Assembly (NCBI RefSeq): GCF_023091745.1
Contig: NC_068913.1
Span: 37,454,501-37,518,500 of the forward strand
DNA: 64,000 nucleotides
Reading direction: 5' to 3'
Source: Budorcas taxicolor
Lineage: Eukaryota > Chordata > Mammalia > Artiodactyla > Bovidae
Of the stretch, positions 36,958 to 50,174 are shown in pieces. The position numbers and the translations under genes were made by a program. Numbering within the stretch: the first letter of the stretch is position 1; each line of letters begins with the position of its first letter. Under the pieces are notes generated by a model, which saw nothing but the letters and a program-made list of their open reading frames with translations, ran no database searches and was not told the DNA's origin.

Positions 36958-37066
36958 AATACTGTATTCTTGCCTGGAGAAGTCCATGGACAGAGGAGCC
37001 TGGTGGGCTACAGTCCACAGGGATGCAAATAGTTGGACACAACTGAAGCGACTTAGCATGTACACA
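36958..37066 (+). repeat. Bov-A SINE fragment, plus strand
   Basis: The right part of a Bov-A unit runs from 'tactgtattcttgcctggag' to 'actgaagcgacttagcatg'. It is 0.87 kb after exon B. Confidence 0.9.
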
Positions 37067-37681
37067 CTGAGTTAATAGATACTTCATCCCATTCAGAAAG
37101 AGTTATTTATAGGTCACTCTTGGACTTTGAAGCTTCACATAGCTTTCACCTACAATGACCATTTTAACTTAACCCTCTAATTATGAGGCACTTTTAATAA
37201 CTAAATAACAGTTGTTCCACTATTTGAATATTATCAGCACCAAGAGTTTTAGTCTACATAGGCAAAATATTTGTCACCATATGCGTTACTATTGCTTAAT
37301 GAGCACGTGCATTAGAAATATTGTTTTTGCTCTTGTAATCATTTAATTTTTAAGTAGTACTTCCACACATTTTGAGGCCCACCAAAGGAAAAGGAATACT
37401 TTTTAAATAAATGCTCAGGTATGGTAAAGAACTAATCTTTGAATGCAAATGTATATGTGTGCCTTTTGTGTAATCTGTGAGCACTACAGTATTGCCAGTA
37501 GTTCTTGACTTGTGTCAGTCCAAACACACAAACTCATAAGGTTATCTTATTTTTTAAGATGAGTATTATTCTATAGCCTAGATATTGTTTATAGTAAGAT
37601 AAAATAAACAGTTGTGTGGTAGAATTTGAAAAAACTTACCTTTCATTCTGACATTAAAGCTTCATTCCATTTATTCCTTTT

Positions 37682-37859
37682 TAAAAATATATTTATTTAT
37701 TTGGCTGTCTGGTCTTAGCTGTGGCACATGTAATCTTTAGTTGTGGTGTATGAACTCTTAGTTGTGACATGTGGGATCTAATTCCCCGACATTGGGATTG
37801 AACCTGGACCTCCTGCATTGATAGCATGGAGTCTTAGCTCTATGCTATGGAAATTCCCT
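37682..37859 (-). repeat. CHR-type tRNA SINE, minus strand
   Basis: The (ttta)n tail, two 'cttagttgtg' units, 'gggattgaacctggacctcc' and a decayed reversed head are visible. Confidence 0.85.
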
Positions 37860-39332
37860 TATATAATAACTGGGAAATCCCCCAGTTCTTCTTAAGGGTG
37901 TATTTTTTCCCTTAGGAGTATGAGTACTTAAAAAAATTCCTAGGAGAGGCTATAGACAATATCAACTAGTATCTCAACATCAGTAAATATCTTTATGGCT
38001 CTTCTTACGAAAGAGGACAAAGGAAATCTTCAACTTTGTGGTTTTTCTTTAAAAGACACTACATAGCTAACAAAGCATTTTTCCAAATATGTTTCAGTCT
38101 TAGAATAATAAAAAAAGCGATTCATACTTTTAAGGGAATTTGTTCTGGTGCTGTTCTCTGCCTTCAGAGATTGGAAAGGGTTGGAAGAATAAGTCCATTT
38201 ATCTGAACTGAGTGTATTAGATCATTGCTTAAAATAAATTCTGATAGCTAACTTCCTCCTCTGGCTATTTTAAGTAAATCTCTCTTTGGCTATATTCCAT
38301 GCTTGAAATGTGCTAATATCTAATAAAATAAATGTTTATGAAATATTGATTTCCCTTATGATGTTATTGAAATAAATGGTCATTTGAACATACTATAAAA
38401 GTAGAGTCTATACTAGAGACTTTCTGTTTAACTGACATTTATCTTTGTAAAATGAACAATTCATAAAGAGGTTAGGTATGCAAAGGTAAGAATTTATGTT
38501 TTTATAGGTATCCACCTTTAAAATTTATATAAATCATGTCAATTCTAAAAGGTTCTTACTGCACAGTAGCAAGTAAGTGTCAAGATGTAGTAGTTGAGCA
38601 GTGATTAGACCTACGTGGTTTGCATTGGCTCAGTGCCCCTCAGCAAAAATCCAGACTCCTCTGTGGAAGAAACCACACATGCTGGGACTCTGTGGGGCTG
38701 AAGGATTTCCTTTGTATTCTTTATAGAGTAAAGCAATCTACAACACATAACTGAGCTGTGAGTGACTGGTTGGGAATTTTTTCCTCTGGGAAATTTAAGA
38801 AGAAATTGTGTAGAAAGTATCCAGTTGGAGTATCAAAATTTAGGATATCTGTTTATTTGAAGTTTTTGTACAAACAAGGTTGTGCCTACTGAAATATCAG
38901 CCATTGTCATTTCATATTTGCCACAAGAATTTAGAGTGGAATCACTAAAAGTAGTAGCAAAAAGTCATTTCATCATAAATATTTAATAATATTCTTCTTA
39001 TGATCTTAACTCTGTTCAGACTAGATTTTTGAGTCTTTTATAATGCATGAGGCAGGTATATGAATGGGGCAGGTATATGATCAATAATGTTTGAGAAAAT
39101 AGCCGTAGGAGAAGAAAGTCGAAATTAGACCTTTCAGGGCATTTTCTCTATCTAGAAAGTCAAAATTAAGTAGACCAAATTTTTTTTTCAAATTCTGACA
39201 TTTAGATAAGAGGGATAAGCTATATTTTTTTTTTTTAAATTTCTACAGAGACATAATAGACTTAAAGGCAAGTATAAGCATTACCAGGGACATGATATCC
39301 CAGAGTTTAAGGAGGCTTTTTCTACAGTTGAT

Positions 39333-39544
39333 CTGTTGTTGTTTAGTCACTAAGTTGTGTCTGACTCTTTGCAACCCCATGGACTGTAGCTCACCAGGCT
39401 CATCTGTCCATGGGATTTGCCAGGCAAAGAATACTGGAATGGGTTGCCATTTCCTTCTCTAGAGGATCTTCCTGACCCAGGGATTGAACCCACATCTCCT
39501 TCATTGGCAGGTGGCTTCTTTACCATTGAGCCACCAGGGAAGCC
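39333..39544 (-). repeat. Bov-tA SINE, minus strand
   Basis: Full-length reversed copy from 'tgttgttgtttagtcactaa' to 'gccaccagggaagcc'. Confidence 0.93.
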
Positions 39545-40059
39545 TGTAGAGTTGGTCCATTAGTCCTCTATTTAGTTCAGAAATGTGAATTTCTGTGAAT
39601 TTCTCTCAGAAGGTTTGAAACAGATAATGCACATTGATTTGATATTCCCTTCCCTCAACCCTAGATCAAAATGGAGCAATCAGATCCATTCAGAAGGGAT
39701 CCCATTCCAAGGGCAGAGATCTGGATCTATATTTAATCACTCCCACTAGTTTTGTTGTAAGTTGAGTTCTCCCAGAAGCCAACTGTGAGATGAAAATTAG
39801 CTTATAGAGTATTTGCAAGGGAGGGTTTCTTGGGATCAACACACATGAGGTTACCACTAAGGAAGTAGCATTAGACAAAGGGAGAAACAAGCTCTGTTGC
39901 AGCTTGAACAAAAGCCTCAGCTGACAGACCATGCTGATAAGGTAGCAAACATTTCAATATTTTCATCTAATGTAAGTGATAATACCATTTTTCAGCTTCA
40001 TTTATCTAGTAAAAGAGAATATCCATTCTCTCCCCATCTCATCCATTCACCATGACCAT

Positions 40060-40490
40060 TTATGTTATCGCTTAGAAAAATAAGAATCTGATCATATTTC
40101 TTCTCTGTTTATAGACTTCTGGCAGTTCTCAATTTCCAAAGAACTTGCATAAACTACAGGATTCTGTTGACTTCTAAGTCCTTCCCATCCATTTCTACCC
40201 TGTTTCGTCTCCTTTTAACCCACTCTTCCTTGTTCTCTCACTAGCATTTTACTTTGTTTGCCTCTTTCTCTTTCTTTTACTCTAACTGCCATGTTAGTTC
40301 CTTTAAAATAATTCAAGTTTTGTACTTTGCTACAATTTCCTGAAATTGCCATTCACTTTCTTGCTCATCTCACTCTTCATTTTTGAAGGCATTTATCTAA
40401 TTTTACTCTTTTACTGCATCCTGTTCTCCAAGGGTTCCTCATCCTCAGGAGACATAACTATCTTTGTGTTTACTAGAACATTTTATATAT
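40060..40490 (+). mobile_element. L2 LINE fragment, left half
   Basis: Decayed L2 text in sense orientation: 'aagaatctgatcatatttct', 'tgacttctaagtccttccca' and 'tgaaattgccattcactttc'. BovB copy 4 interrupts it on the right. Confidence 0.72.
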
Positions 40491-41552
40491 TTGTTGTTCA
40501 GTCGCTCAATCATGTCCAACTCTTTGCAGCCCCATGGACTGCAGCATGCCAGGCTTCCCTGTCCTTCACCATCTCCTGGTGCTTGCTCAAACTCATGTCC
40601 ATTTAGTTGGTGATGCCATCCAACCATCTCATCCTCTGTCATCCTCTTCTCCTCCTGCCTTCAAACTTTCCCAGCATCAAGGTCTTTTCTAATGAGTTGG
40701 CTCTTTGCACCAGGTGGCCAAAGTATTAGAGCTTCAGCATCAGTCCTTCCAATGATGTTTCAGGACTGATTCCCTTAAGGATTGTCTAGTTTGATCTCCT
40801 TGCGGTCCAAGCAACTCTCAACAGTCTTCTCCAACTCCACAGTTCAAAAAGCATCTCTTCTTTGGTGCTTAGCCTTCTTTATGTTCCAGCTCTCCCATCC
40901 ATACATGACTACTGGAAAAACCATAGCTTTGATTATACAGAGGTTTGTCAGCAAAGTGATATCTCTGCTTTTAATACACTGTCTAGGTTTGTCATAGCCT
41001 TTCTTCCAAGGAGCAAGCATCTTTTAATTTCATGATTGTAGTCGCCATCTGTAGTGATTTTGCAGTCCAAGAAAATGAAGTCTGTCACTGTTTCCATTGT
41101 TTCCCCATCTATTTGCCATGAAGTGATGAGACCGGATACCATGATCTTAGTTTATCAAATGTTAAGTTTTAAGCCAGCTTTTTAACTCTCCTCTTTCATC
41201 TTCATTAAGAGACTCTTTTGTTCCTCTTCACTTTCTGTCATTAGGATGGTGTCATCTGCATATCTGAGGTTATTGATGTTTCTCCCAGCAATCTTGATAC
41301 CAGCTTATACTTCATCCAGCCTGGCATGTCCCATGATGTACTCTACATATAATTTAGATAGGCAGGGTGACAATATACAGCCTTGATGTACTCCTTTCCC
41401 AATTTTGAACCAATCTGTTTTTCCATGTCCAGTTCTAACTGTTGGGTTTTTTGCCTGCATAAAGGTTTTGCAAGAGGCAGGTAGGGTGATATGGAATTCC
41501 TATCTCCTTAAAAATTCTCCAAAGTTTGTTGTGATCCACACAGTGTCAAATG
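40491..41552 (-). mobile_element. BovB LINE fragment, copy 4, inside an L2
   Basis: A minus-strand, 5'-truncated BovB. Its 3' end at 40491 reads 'ttgttgttcagtcgctcaat'. The interior codes (minus strand, 40948-41142) for a decayed segment with LLLGRKAMTNLDSVLK. It ends at 41552 in sequence equivalent to ORF2 'KAFDCVDHNK'. It has many frame breaks. Confidence 0.94.
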
Positions 41553-41574
41553 TCCTATCTGATAAAGCTATTAT

Positions 41575-41705
41575 CATCCATTTGTATAAATATATCCCCC
41601 TTTTAATAATACACTCCTTGAGTGGGGGAACTATTTTACATGCACTTTTGATTCTCCTTTAAACATTGTACAGTGTCTTAGCCATAAAGAATACTAAATA
41701 ATGTT
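41575..41705 (+). mobile_element. L2 LINE fragment, right half (3' end)
   Basis: The usual L2 3' end is recognisable: 'cactccttgagtgggggaac', then 'acattgtacagtgtcttagc' and a final 'aatactaaataatgt'. It continues the L2 broken by BovB copy 4. Confidence 0.72.
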
Positions 41706-43042
41706 TCCTCATTTTTTTGAGTTGGTAATTTTGTTATCTTCTTTTGAGTGTGAGACCAATATATTACTCTTTAATCAAATAGTGTGCTTTCCACTTAAAA
41801 GTCACCTTAATTGGGCTGGTTAAAAAAAAAAAAAGACTTATTAAACTATAGAATAAGTGTCCAGAGTTTGAGTGGCTATATAAAAGATAATATTATCTGC
41901 TTAGCAATAATATGAATGATCTGGTTCTTTCTGTGTCATCTGTCTGCCATCACTGGTGTTGGCATTACCCTAAGGTTTGTAGAAAGGTGGCTGTAGCAGT
42001 TTCATGGGCCACATCCAGACAAGGGAATACAAAAGAATAAAAAAACATTACTTACTATGTCTCATTCTTAGGAGCAAGGAAACCTTTTAAAGAATTCTGC
42101 CTTGTACCTCTTTGGCCTAAGCATGTCAATTCGGGGGAAACTATGATTTGCTTACATCAGCCAGCTGCTTTAGAAGGAAGACGTGTTCACAAATCGGTCA
42201 CTTTGCAGACATGGAGGAGAAACAAGTTTTCTGAAAAAAATAATTTTCTTAGGGGAATTTTTCTTATTATTAACATAGATTTCCATAGGCAAACATGAAA
42301 GTTTTCTCAGATAATCAAAGACTGTGTATTTTCTCTTTGGAGGAAGTTATAAAGATTAGCTATTTCTACAAGGAAATTATCTGGAAGGATTTATTTTTCT
42401 TTCAGGAGATATCTTGGAAAATATTCACTGCAAGTAAAAATCCTTGAAATAATTTATTTTTCTGCACACTGTATGGTAAAAAATGAAAAACCTGCTAACC
42501 TTTACAAATACTTCTCTTGCTTATGTAAGAGTTCATTTGCCTCTATAAAACTTCTCTATGATTATTTAATCTAAGCTTTTAAAATCTAATCTGCTGTAGC
42601 TTTTTTTCAAATCTGCTGATATCCTGTAAGTTTTTTCCCTACAATATTGTTAACTGTTGTTTGGGTGATACAGTCAGTAGGGAATACATTACAGTTTAAC
42701 TCAGAGAATTAAAGACTATATCATTATTGTGTAGTACTAGATTTTCACATTATACACTAAATATTTAATGTACAGATAACATATTTTTTTTAACAAATCA
42801 AGTAAGTAGACTTAAGAATCCTTGGGAATATTACCTAACAGAATTATATCTAAACTAATTTTGGCTTGAATGATGATCTAGTGTTGAAACCTATTATATG
42901 TATTTGTAGAACTAAAACTTTGAATAATTTTTAGCAACTGAACTTTGAATAATTTTTTCTTTTGGCCTTCTACCTAAGTCAGTTTTTTAAAATCTTTTTC
43001 ACAGATAACTTTGAGTGTCTATTATTGGTGCTAAGAACGTGG

Positions 43043-43109
43043 TGTGAGTGCATGCTAAGTTGCTTCTGTCGTGTCTGACTCTTTGCAACCCTATGGACTA
43101 TAGCCATAG
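43043..43109 (-). repeat. Bov-A SINE fragment, minus strand
   Basis: Only the first about 65 bp of a reversed Bov-A ('gtgcatgctaagttgcttct' to 'ctatggactatagcc') remain. A longer copy in the same orientation follows at 43180. Confidence 0.85.
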
Positions 43110-43179
43110 GATGGGAAAAACATGTTTGAGAAATGGGGTAGAAAAAAATCATTTCTCCCCTCCACGTGTAAATTTCTCA

Positions 43180-43395
43180 TGTGTGCATGCTAAGTTGCTT
43201 CAGTCATGCCAGACTCTGTGATCCTATGGACTGTAGCCCACCAGGCTCCTCTGTCCATGGGGTTCTCTAGGCAAGAATACTGGAGTGGGTTGCCATGCCC
43301 TCTTCCTGGGGGTCTTTCCAACCCAGGAATCAAACCTTCCTCTCTTAACATATGCATTAGCAGCTGGGTTCTTTACAACTAGCGCCACCTGTGGC
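43180..43395 (-). repeat. Bov-tA SINE, minus strand
   Basis: Full-length reversed copy from 'gtgtgcatgctaagttgctt' to 'aactagcgccacctgtggcc'. Confidence 0.92.
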
Positions 43396-45057
43396 CTCAG
43401 TTAAACTAGATTTCTGCCCTAACCCTTAACCTATCCCATCTCTAGAGTCAGAGGAATTTTAATATAGTCCTTGAAAAAGGTGGTCAACTGCAGACAGACA
43501 TTTATATCCATTTATCATTCATTTATAAGTGATGCGTGAGAAACCTGTTCAGTGTAGACATCATAATAATGAAAGTGTTTGACAGTTGTACTGTATGGTT
43601 TAAGGACCAGTGGCTTCTAAACAAATTATCCTGAACTACACAGTATCTGTCACTTTGACTACAAATGAACATTTTCCACCTCAGCCAGCCTTAAGTAGTC
43701 CTAGCAATAATTCATGTAAAATCCAGAGCTCTCTCTATGTAAACTTTAGCAGTAATATATACAAGCTAAAAGTCTCTCACTCTCTCTTCTCACTCTTTCT
43801 TTTTAATGGAATCATAGTTGACAGTAAAAAAAAAAAAAAAAATCCAATACTCTGTTTGGTTATGTTATTTAGTTGGCTTCTTGATTTAATGAATTGTTGG
43901 GATCCTTCTATCTGAAAATGTAACTCATTTTGGAAGCAGTTCAAACCATGCTTGGGCGGAGTTAGTCTCTAAACCAGCATGTAAGCAAAAAGGTCACAAA
44001 GGGAATGATTTATTAAGCTAAGTATGGCCTTTGTATCTATTAATGAAGCATTTTTTTCTTGGTTTTCTTTTGTTTTCTCTCGTTTTTTTCAAGTAGGCTA
44101 TAGAGGCTGATGAATAGACCAATGAGAAACAAGCTTACTCTGAAACTACAGTTATTATTTATTTCACATGCTAATCTAACAGCAACCGTTATGTCAACTC
44201 ATGGAGCGTAATAATAAACAACTTTATTTTACCTCCCACAGTTCATTTCAATCTACTCTGTGGGACTCTGTTATCTCCCTGGACCTGTCTGACTTCAGCA
44301 GACCCCATCACTTTCCAGGTCACTCTTGGGTAGTATACAGTTGTTACCCAGCAGTTAAAAGGTCCATTCTCATATAACAGAGCATTCAACCTCATTTAAA
44401 ATTCTCCCTGTTTGGGCATGCCATGGGAGGGAGGGCAGGCTCTCAAGTAGGGAGAAATTTAGAGGCTTCTTCACTCCTGACTCTGCTTAGCACACCTCCT
44501 CTTTTGTGAGCTGTTATACTCAGTGTCTGACCCTCTAATGTCATATCAGGAGGAGGGGAGAGGAAAGGGGTTCAGGGAAGTACCTTTTGCCATCACCAGA
44601 GAGACCCCACTTCTCATCCATCTGGCCTTGTCAGACGTTAAAGGGTGACTTTTCTTTCATAAGCACCATTGTGAGTTTCTGGAATGTCCTCTTTCTGGAG
44701 TTTCTTCTCTTGCAGTTCTCTGGATACAAGTGACTGTATTTCTGCTCTACCAGTGTGTCCTGATTATCCTGAAGCAGGTTGCAGTTCCATCAAATGTTAA
44801 CTTCTAAAGTCTTTTCAATCAAGGGGATCAAGGGGACTTAATGCCCTCCCATTTTTGCATGAGCATGGCTCCCACCTGTCCCCTAGGAAACTGTCATGTG
44901 TATTTTCCTGGACACACTCTGGAATTTCAGGTTGATATCAGTATGGCCCCTGAGCCTGGCCTCTGCTTCTGCTGCAACCTGTCAGTCTCTCTCTCATTCT
45001 TTATGCATTCATCCACAATGTCCCACAGCAGCGTGTTTAACAGCTAGTGCATCTTCA

Positions 45058-45259
45058 GGTGTGTTCGACTCTTTGTGACCCTATGGACTGTAACCTGCTA
45101 GTCTCTTCTGTCCATGGGATTCTTCAGGCAAGAATACTGCAGTGGCTTGCCATTTCCTCCTCCAGGGGGTCTTCCAGACCCAAGGATTGAACCTGTGTCT
45201 CTTATATCTCCTGCATTGACTGGTGGATTCTGCACCATTAGTGCCACCTGGGAAGCCCC
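45058..45259 (-). repeat. Bov-tA SINE, minus strand
   Basis: Reversed copy from 'gtgtgttcgactctttgtga' to 'gtgccacctgggaagcccc'. It is embedded in an unassigned G+C-richer stretch whose text continues on both sides. Confidence 0.92.
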
Positions 45260-48200
45260 CAGGTACATCTTGAGGTGCCATCAAAGCTGATTCCCTGGCA
45301 TCTACTCCTCACCCTAGGGCTTGTAAGACACATGATACAACTATCTCGGAGAAAATATCCTTCTCAAGGGAAAAGAAAAAGCTTTCTAATCTCCAGGATC
45401 CAACTATTTTATAGCTTGAACATAGATGTTCTATATGATTCTTGGCCACCTACTTTGAAGATTTTTTGCATCTTGAGCTAACATGTCATTTTCAATTTTT
45501 TATCAGCTAAATTTTATTTTTTAATACCTTGCTCTACTGTCTAAGTCATAAAATGAGCTTTCGAAAGAATGTTGCTTTACCTCCAAATGAAACAGGCAAG
45601 CTCATTGTATATCATTCCTGATGTATGCACTCTAGAATTATAGGAATAATGGAGAATGTCAGTATCCTTATTAGAATTTACATTTTGGATAGTAATAGCC
45701 TTATTCAAAACATTTGCTGTTTTACATCTTGTTTCCCATGTTTTTCAATAGTATTTCTGTTGGGTTCTAGCAAAGCTAAGTCATAACTGAGAAGCTAATA
45801 AATGAGAATGTAGGACATGCAATGATTCATTTTTAAATAATCGAAACATTAATCTTCAAATAGTTTAATTTCACTTTGAGACAGTACTTATCTTTTTCCC
45901 TTGTTATTTATTTAATTAAAAATATTTTATCTTGAAATTGACATGTGTCAAAATTAAATGCTATACATAAAATGTTCGAAGAATTGCTATGTTATCTAAT
46001 CAAAAGTGAAGATTGTTAACCAGGCCCCAACAGAAACCTATTAGCTAAATTTGCAGGGTTGAAGGCAGAAGCAGTTTAATACTTAAAAATTTTTTATGTT
46101 CAAGATAGTTGAACATAATTTTTTAGTTCAAGGTATGTTGATGTTTGTTTTTAATGTAAAAAGCACTAAATATGTTTCTGGCAGAACCAAAGGAAATTTT
46201 CCTATGGGTTTTAAAATGAGAAAGCAATATATCAAAGCAATATAAATTTTATAGCCTACCTAAGAGGATTCCATATTTTTATGGAATAACTTGAGACAGT
46301 TTCATTTCACCTTGCAAAAGTTAGATCCCCACAGTTATGAACTTTAGATTCTTTCAGTTATTTAACCAAAAAATAATCAAAACTATTTAAAAGGAAACAT
46401 TGGATAAAGATAAAACCCTTAAAAGCTAGAACTCAGACACTCTAAGAAGCTTGACTTCCTTTTTTACCTTATTGTTGATAGTCATTCCATGTTTATAAAT
46501 GTGACAGTTTTTGTCTTCTTTCTAATAACCATAATGTAATTTTGTATTATTTTTTTCCTTATTTAACGTGAAAACAAGGTATGTAATTACGAAAATTAGA
46601 TTACTTGAAATTTATCAAACTATGCTTCTGTTTTTAAGGACTTTGATTAGAAAAATTATAATTAGTTTATAATTTTAACTACAATAATTTTCAGTGGAAT
46701 ATTTAAACACCTTTTTTTTGTATAGCATGAAAGGAATTTATTTTCCTTTCCTTAGGGAAGCCTAAAACAAGAGGGTTTCTCATACATGGGGATGCTGTAC
46801 TTGCTTGCTTTATATTGAGTATAAGCAGAAATGCTTTTATAAATCAGAGTGACCTTCTGACTATTTCATTAACTCATTTCATGGCTGAATAAGACATTCT
46901 CATCTAATGTGTGACCCTGGAAGTCTATTATCTGGGGGGAAAGACTCAGAATAAATAACTTTTCAATTAAAATCAAGTTATTGATGAAAGAAAATTGCCA
47001 CTCTTTTCTTAGTTAATACTTGAAATAAAGAAAATATAAACCCTTGGAAACCATGTGGACATCCCTATAAATTAAGTTTTGGTATAAGGCGCCCTGCTTA
47101 GTTTCATGGTGATTAATCTGCTCCTATTGCCTGCAGAACACATGCTGTCTAGTCATCAGAGGTGGAACAATTGCCTCCTTCATGGATGGGCTGGCTCCCC
47201 CGCCCGGGTGCTGATGTGCAGGTCCCATCTGGTCACTGTAATGGACTGTCAGGATGTTGTCAGACTGCTCAGACCTCTGCCAGAACTCTGACAAGAACTC
47301 TTTCTCTGTCTCCAGTTTTACAGGAAACTGTGTAGATCACGTTTCAATAATTTTCAAGTACTTACTCTATATGCGAAGCTGTGCCAGGTGCTAAAGAGGG
47401 TAGAAAGGAAAAGTGATGTTCCTGGTCACTCAGTATCAGTGGTTACTTAACTTTAATGAGTCATATACTTGTTGAAGAAGATAATGGAGTCTGTGACTTA
47501 TATTCCTTACAAAATTTTGGAATCTATCCACAGTTGTAATTGCACCACAAATTCAAAATTACCAGCCTATCTGTGGATGTCTTTCCTTTTAATTTGTATA
47601 ATACAAAAGCTAATTCTGCAGATAATGCTAAGATAACAGTTGAAAGCACAGCATTAGCTGCTAACAAGTGATGCAGTAGAGACTTGAACTCCTGTCTTGG
47701 GAGTCCACTGCAGTTCATTGCTCTTTATGCCAGGCAAAAGTCCCAAGCTTAATCTGCTTGCAGAAAGAAAGGGGCAGATGGATGTGATAAGCATGAGTGT
47801 ATCGGAATTCAGAAGTAGGCAGTAGAAGAAAACTAAATGTATTGGTAAAAGAGGCTTTGAGCCGAGTCCTAAAACAGGAAAGGGAAAGACAGTTCTTACC
47901 CAAGACTTACTTCATGAGGAAAGCTATGTGCCCAGATTAGACCCAAAACTTAAGAATTTAAACTTCCCCTTCTGTAACAGTTTCTGTCCAAGCCAGTCTG
48001 AGATCTATGAGCTTCACCGCTGGCCCTCCTGTCTTTATTTCCAGCACTTTGTTCTTTCAGCTTAGGTCTCCTACCTCTCTTATGTCCTGGGAACCCAGAC
48101 TCTGGAGTAGTCACTGCTCCCTCAATTGTTCATATCCTTGTGTCATACAGCATTTAGAAAAGCATTTTCCCAACTTTTTTTACAACCATTCAAAAACTTG

Positions 48201-48719
48201 GCTCCTGTTCTTTAACAGAGATGGCCACTTGAATTTTTAAGACTGAAATTTTGTCTTTAATTAGATTTTATGGACGAGTTGTAACTTCCTCTTGGTATTC
48301 CATTCAGCTGTTTTGACATCTCTAAATTAGGGCAAAGGGCATTTGACTGACCTTGCACTTGCTAACTTGAGTCAATTAAATTGCTTCTCCAAAGATGAAA
48401 CAAACAGCAGATATAATTAGCATTTCCTTAGGATGTTGTTATAAGGCCTTATCATTATTTGAATGTTTCTGTAACTTGCCTACGATTAACTAATTAAAAA
48501 TAAAGTGCCTGACATTTCACCTTACTAAGAGATAACTCTTAATAAGTTATATAGCTTATAAATGAAACTGTAATTGTTAGAGACATTGCAGCATTTTACT
48601 GTGAGCTCCTCCTGCCTATTTGTATTCAAAGTGAAGTAAATATGCTTCAAAAAAAAAAAAAAACAAATCATTTTGGATTTTGGAAAGAGATAAGCAAACA
48701 TAGTCTGCTTATGATTGTA

Positions 48720-49948
48720 TACAATTGTGCTCATTTCGCATGCTAGCAAGGTAATGCTCAAAATCCTTCAAGCTAGGCTTCAGCAGTACATGAACCATGA
48801 ACTTCCAGATGTACAAGGTGGATTTAGAAAAGGTAGAAGAAACAGAGACCAAATTGCCAACATCTGTTGGATCATATAAAAAGCAAGGGAATTCCAGAAA
48901 AACTTCTTCTACTTCTGCTTCATTGACTACACTAAAGCCTTTGACTGTGGATCACAACAAACTGTGGAAAATTCTTAAATAGATGGGAATACCAGACCAC
49001 TTTACCAGACCACATTACCTGCCTGGGAAACCTGTATACAGGACAAGAAGCAACAGTTAGAACCAGACATGGAACATGGATTGGTTCAAAGTTGGGAAAG
49101 GAATTTATCAAAGATGTATATTCTCATCCTGCTTGTTTACCTTGTATGCAGAGTACATCATGCTAAATGCAAGGCTGGATGAATCACAAACTGGAATCAA
49201 GATTGCAGGGAGAAATATCAACAACCGTCAGATATGCAGATAATACCCTTCTGATGGCAGAAAGCAAAGAGGAGTTAAAGAGCCTCTTGATGAGAGTGAA
49301 AGAAGAGAGTGGAAAAGCTGGCCTAAAACTGAACATTCGAAAACTAATATCATGGTATCCAGTCCCACCACTTCATGGCAAATAGATGGTGGAAAAGTAG
49401 AAACAGTGGCAGATTTTATTATCTTGAGTTCCAAAATCACTGTGGACAGAGACTGCAGCCACAAAATTAAAAGACACTTGCTCGTTGGAAGAAAAGCTGT
49501 GACAAACTTAGACAGCATATTAAGAATTAGAGACAACACTTTGCTGACAAAGGTTCTACTACTCAAAGCTATGGTTTTTCCAGTAGTCATGTATGGATGT
49601 GAGAGTTGGACCATAAAGAAGGCTGAGTGCCAAAGAATTGATGCTTTTGACCTGTGGTGTTGGAAAAGACTCTTGAGATTCCCTTGAACAGCAAGGAGAT
49701 CAAACCAGTCAATCCTAAAGGAAATCAACCCTAAATATTCATTGGAAGGACTAATGCTGGGAAAGATTGAGAGCAGGAGGAAAAGGGGGTAACAGGAGAT
49801 AAGATAGTTGCATGGCATCACTGACTCAGTGGAGATGAGTTTGAACAAACTGTGGGAGATAGTGAAGGACAGGAAGAGAGGGAAGCCTGGCATGCTGGAG
49901 TCTGTGGAATTGCAAAGAGTTGGACACAACTCTGTGAATGAACAACAA
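48720..49948 (+). mobile_element. BovB LINE fragment, copy 5
   Basis: A plus-strand, 5'-truncated BovB begins in mid reverse transcriptase (text equivalent to 'TALISHASKVMLKILQARLQQY'). It then covers the YADD box region, here changed to Tyr-Ala-Asp-Asn (RYADNTLLM), and the C-terminal CESWTIKKAECQRIDAFDLWCW. About 60 bp are missing after 'attggaaggactaatgctg'. The 3' end is decayed. It is an inactive fossil of the older BovB group. Confidence 0.94.
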
Positions 49949-50072
49949 AGCAAATAAAATCAACAGAAGGTTAATAGATCATAGGTTGTATTATCTCTGT
50001 TCAGACTAGGAATCTACATTCTGTAAATCTGAAAGAAACAGATATATACCTATTTGTACTTGTTTTTTAAAG

Positions 50073-50174
50073 AAATATGTAGCCCTTCACAAAGTTACAT
50101 GTCATCCTTGTGTAGGGAGCATACTAATCTTTTCTATATACTTCCAATTTTAGTATTTCAGTGTCAGGTGAACA
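50073..50174 (-). pseudogene. U6 spliceosomal RNA pseudogene
   Basis: The + strand reads as the reverse complement of U6 snRNA: 'catgtcatccttgtgtaggg', then 'gcatactaatcttttctata' and 'cttccaattttagtattt' follow the order and spacing of the roughly 107-nt gene. The region equal to the ACAGAGA box is altered (ATAGAAA in the sense direction), and the 5' stem is degraded. It is therefore a pseudogene, probably a retrocopy. Many U6 pseudogenes exist in mammals. Confidence 0.85.

Noticed and set aside
43610..43915. 101-residue frame near 43.6 kb
   Set aside because: It runs through a poly(A) tract and shows no domain or splice support.
49228..49953. 241-residue minus-strand open frame
   Set aside because: It is antisense to BovB copy 5 (the real frame is on the + strand), so it is a shadow.
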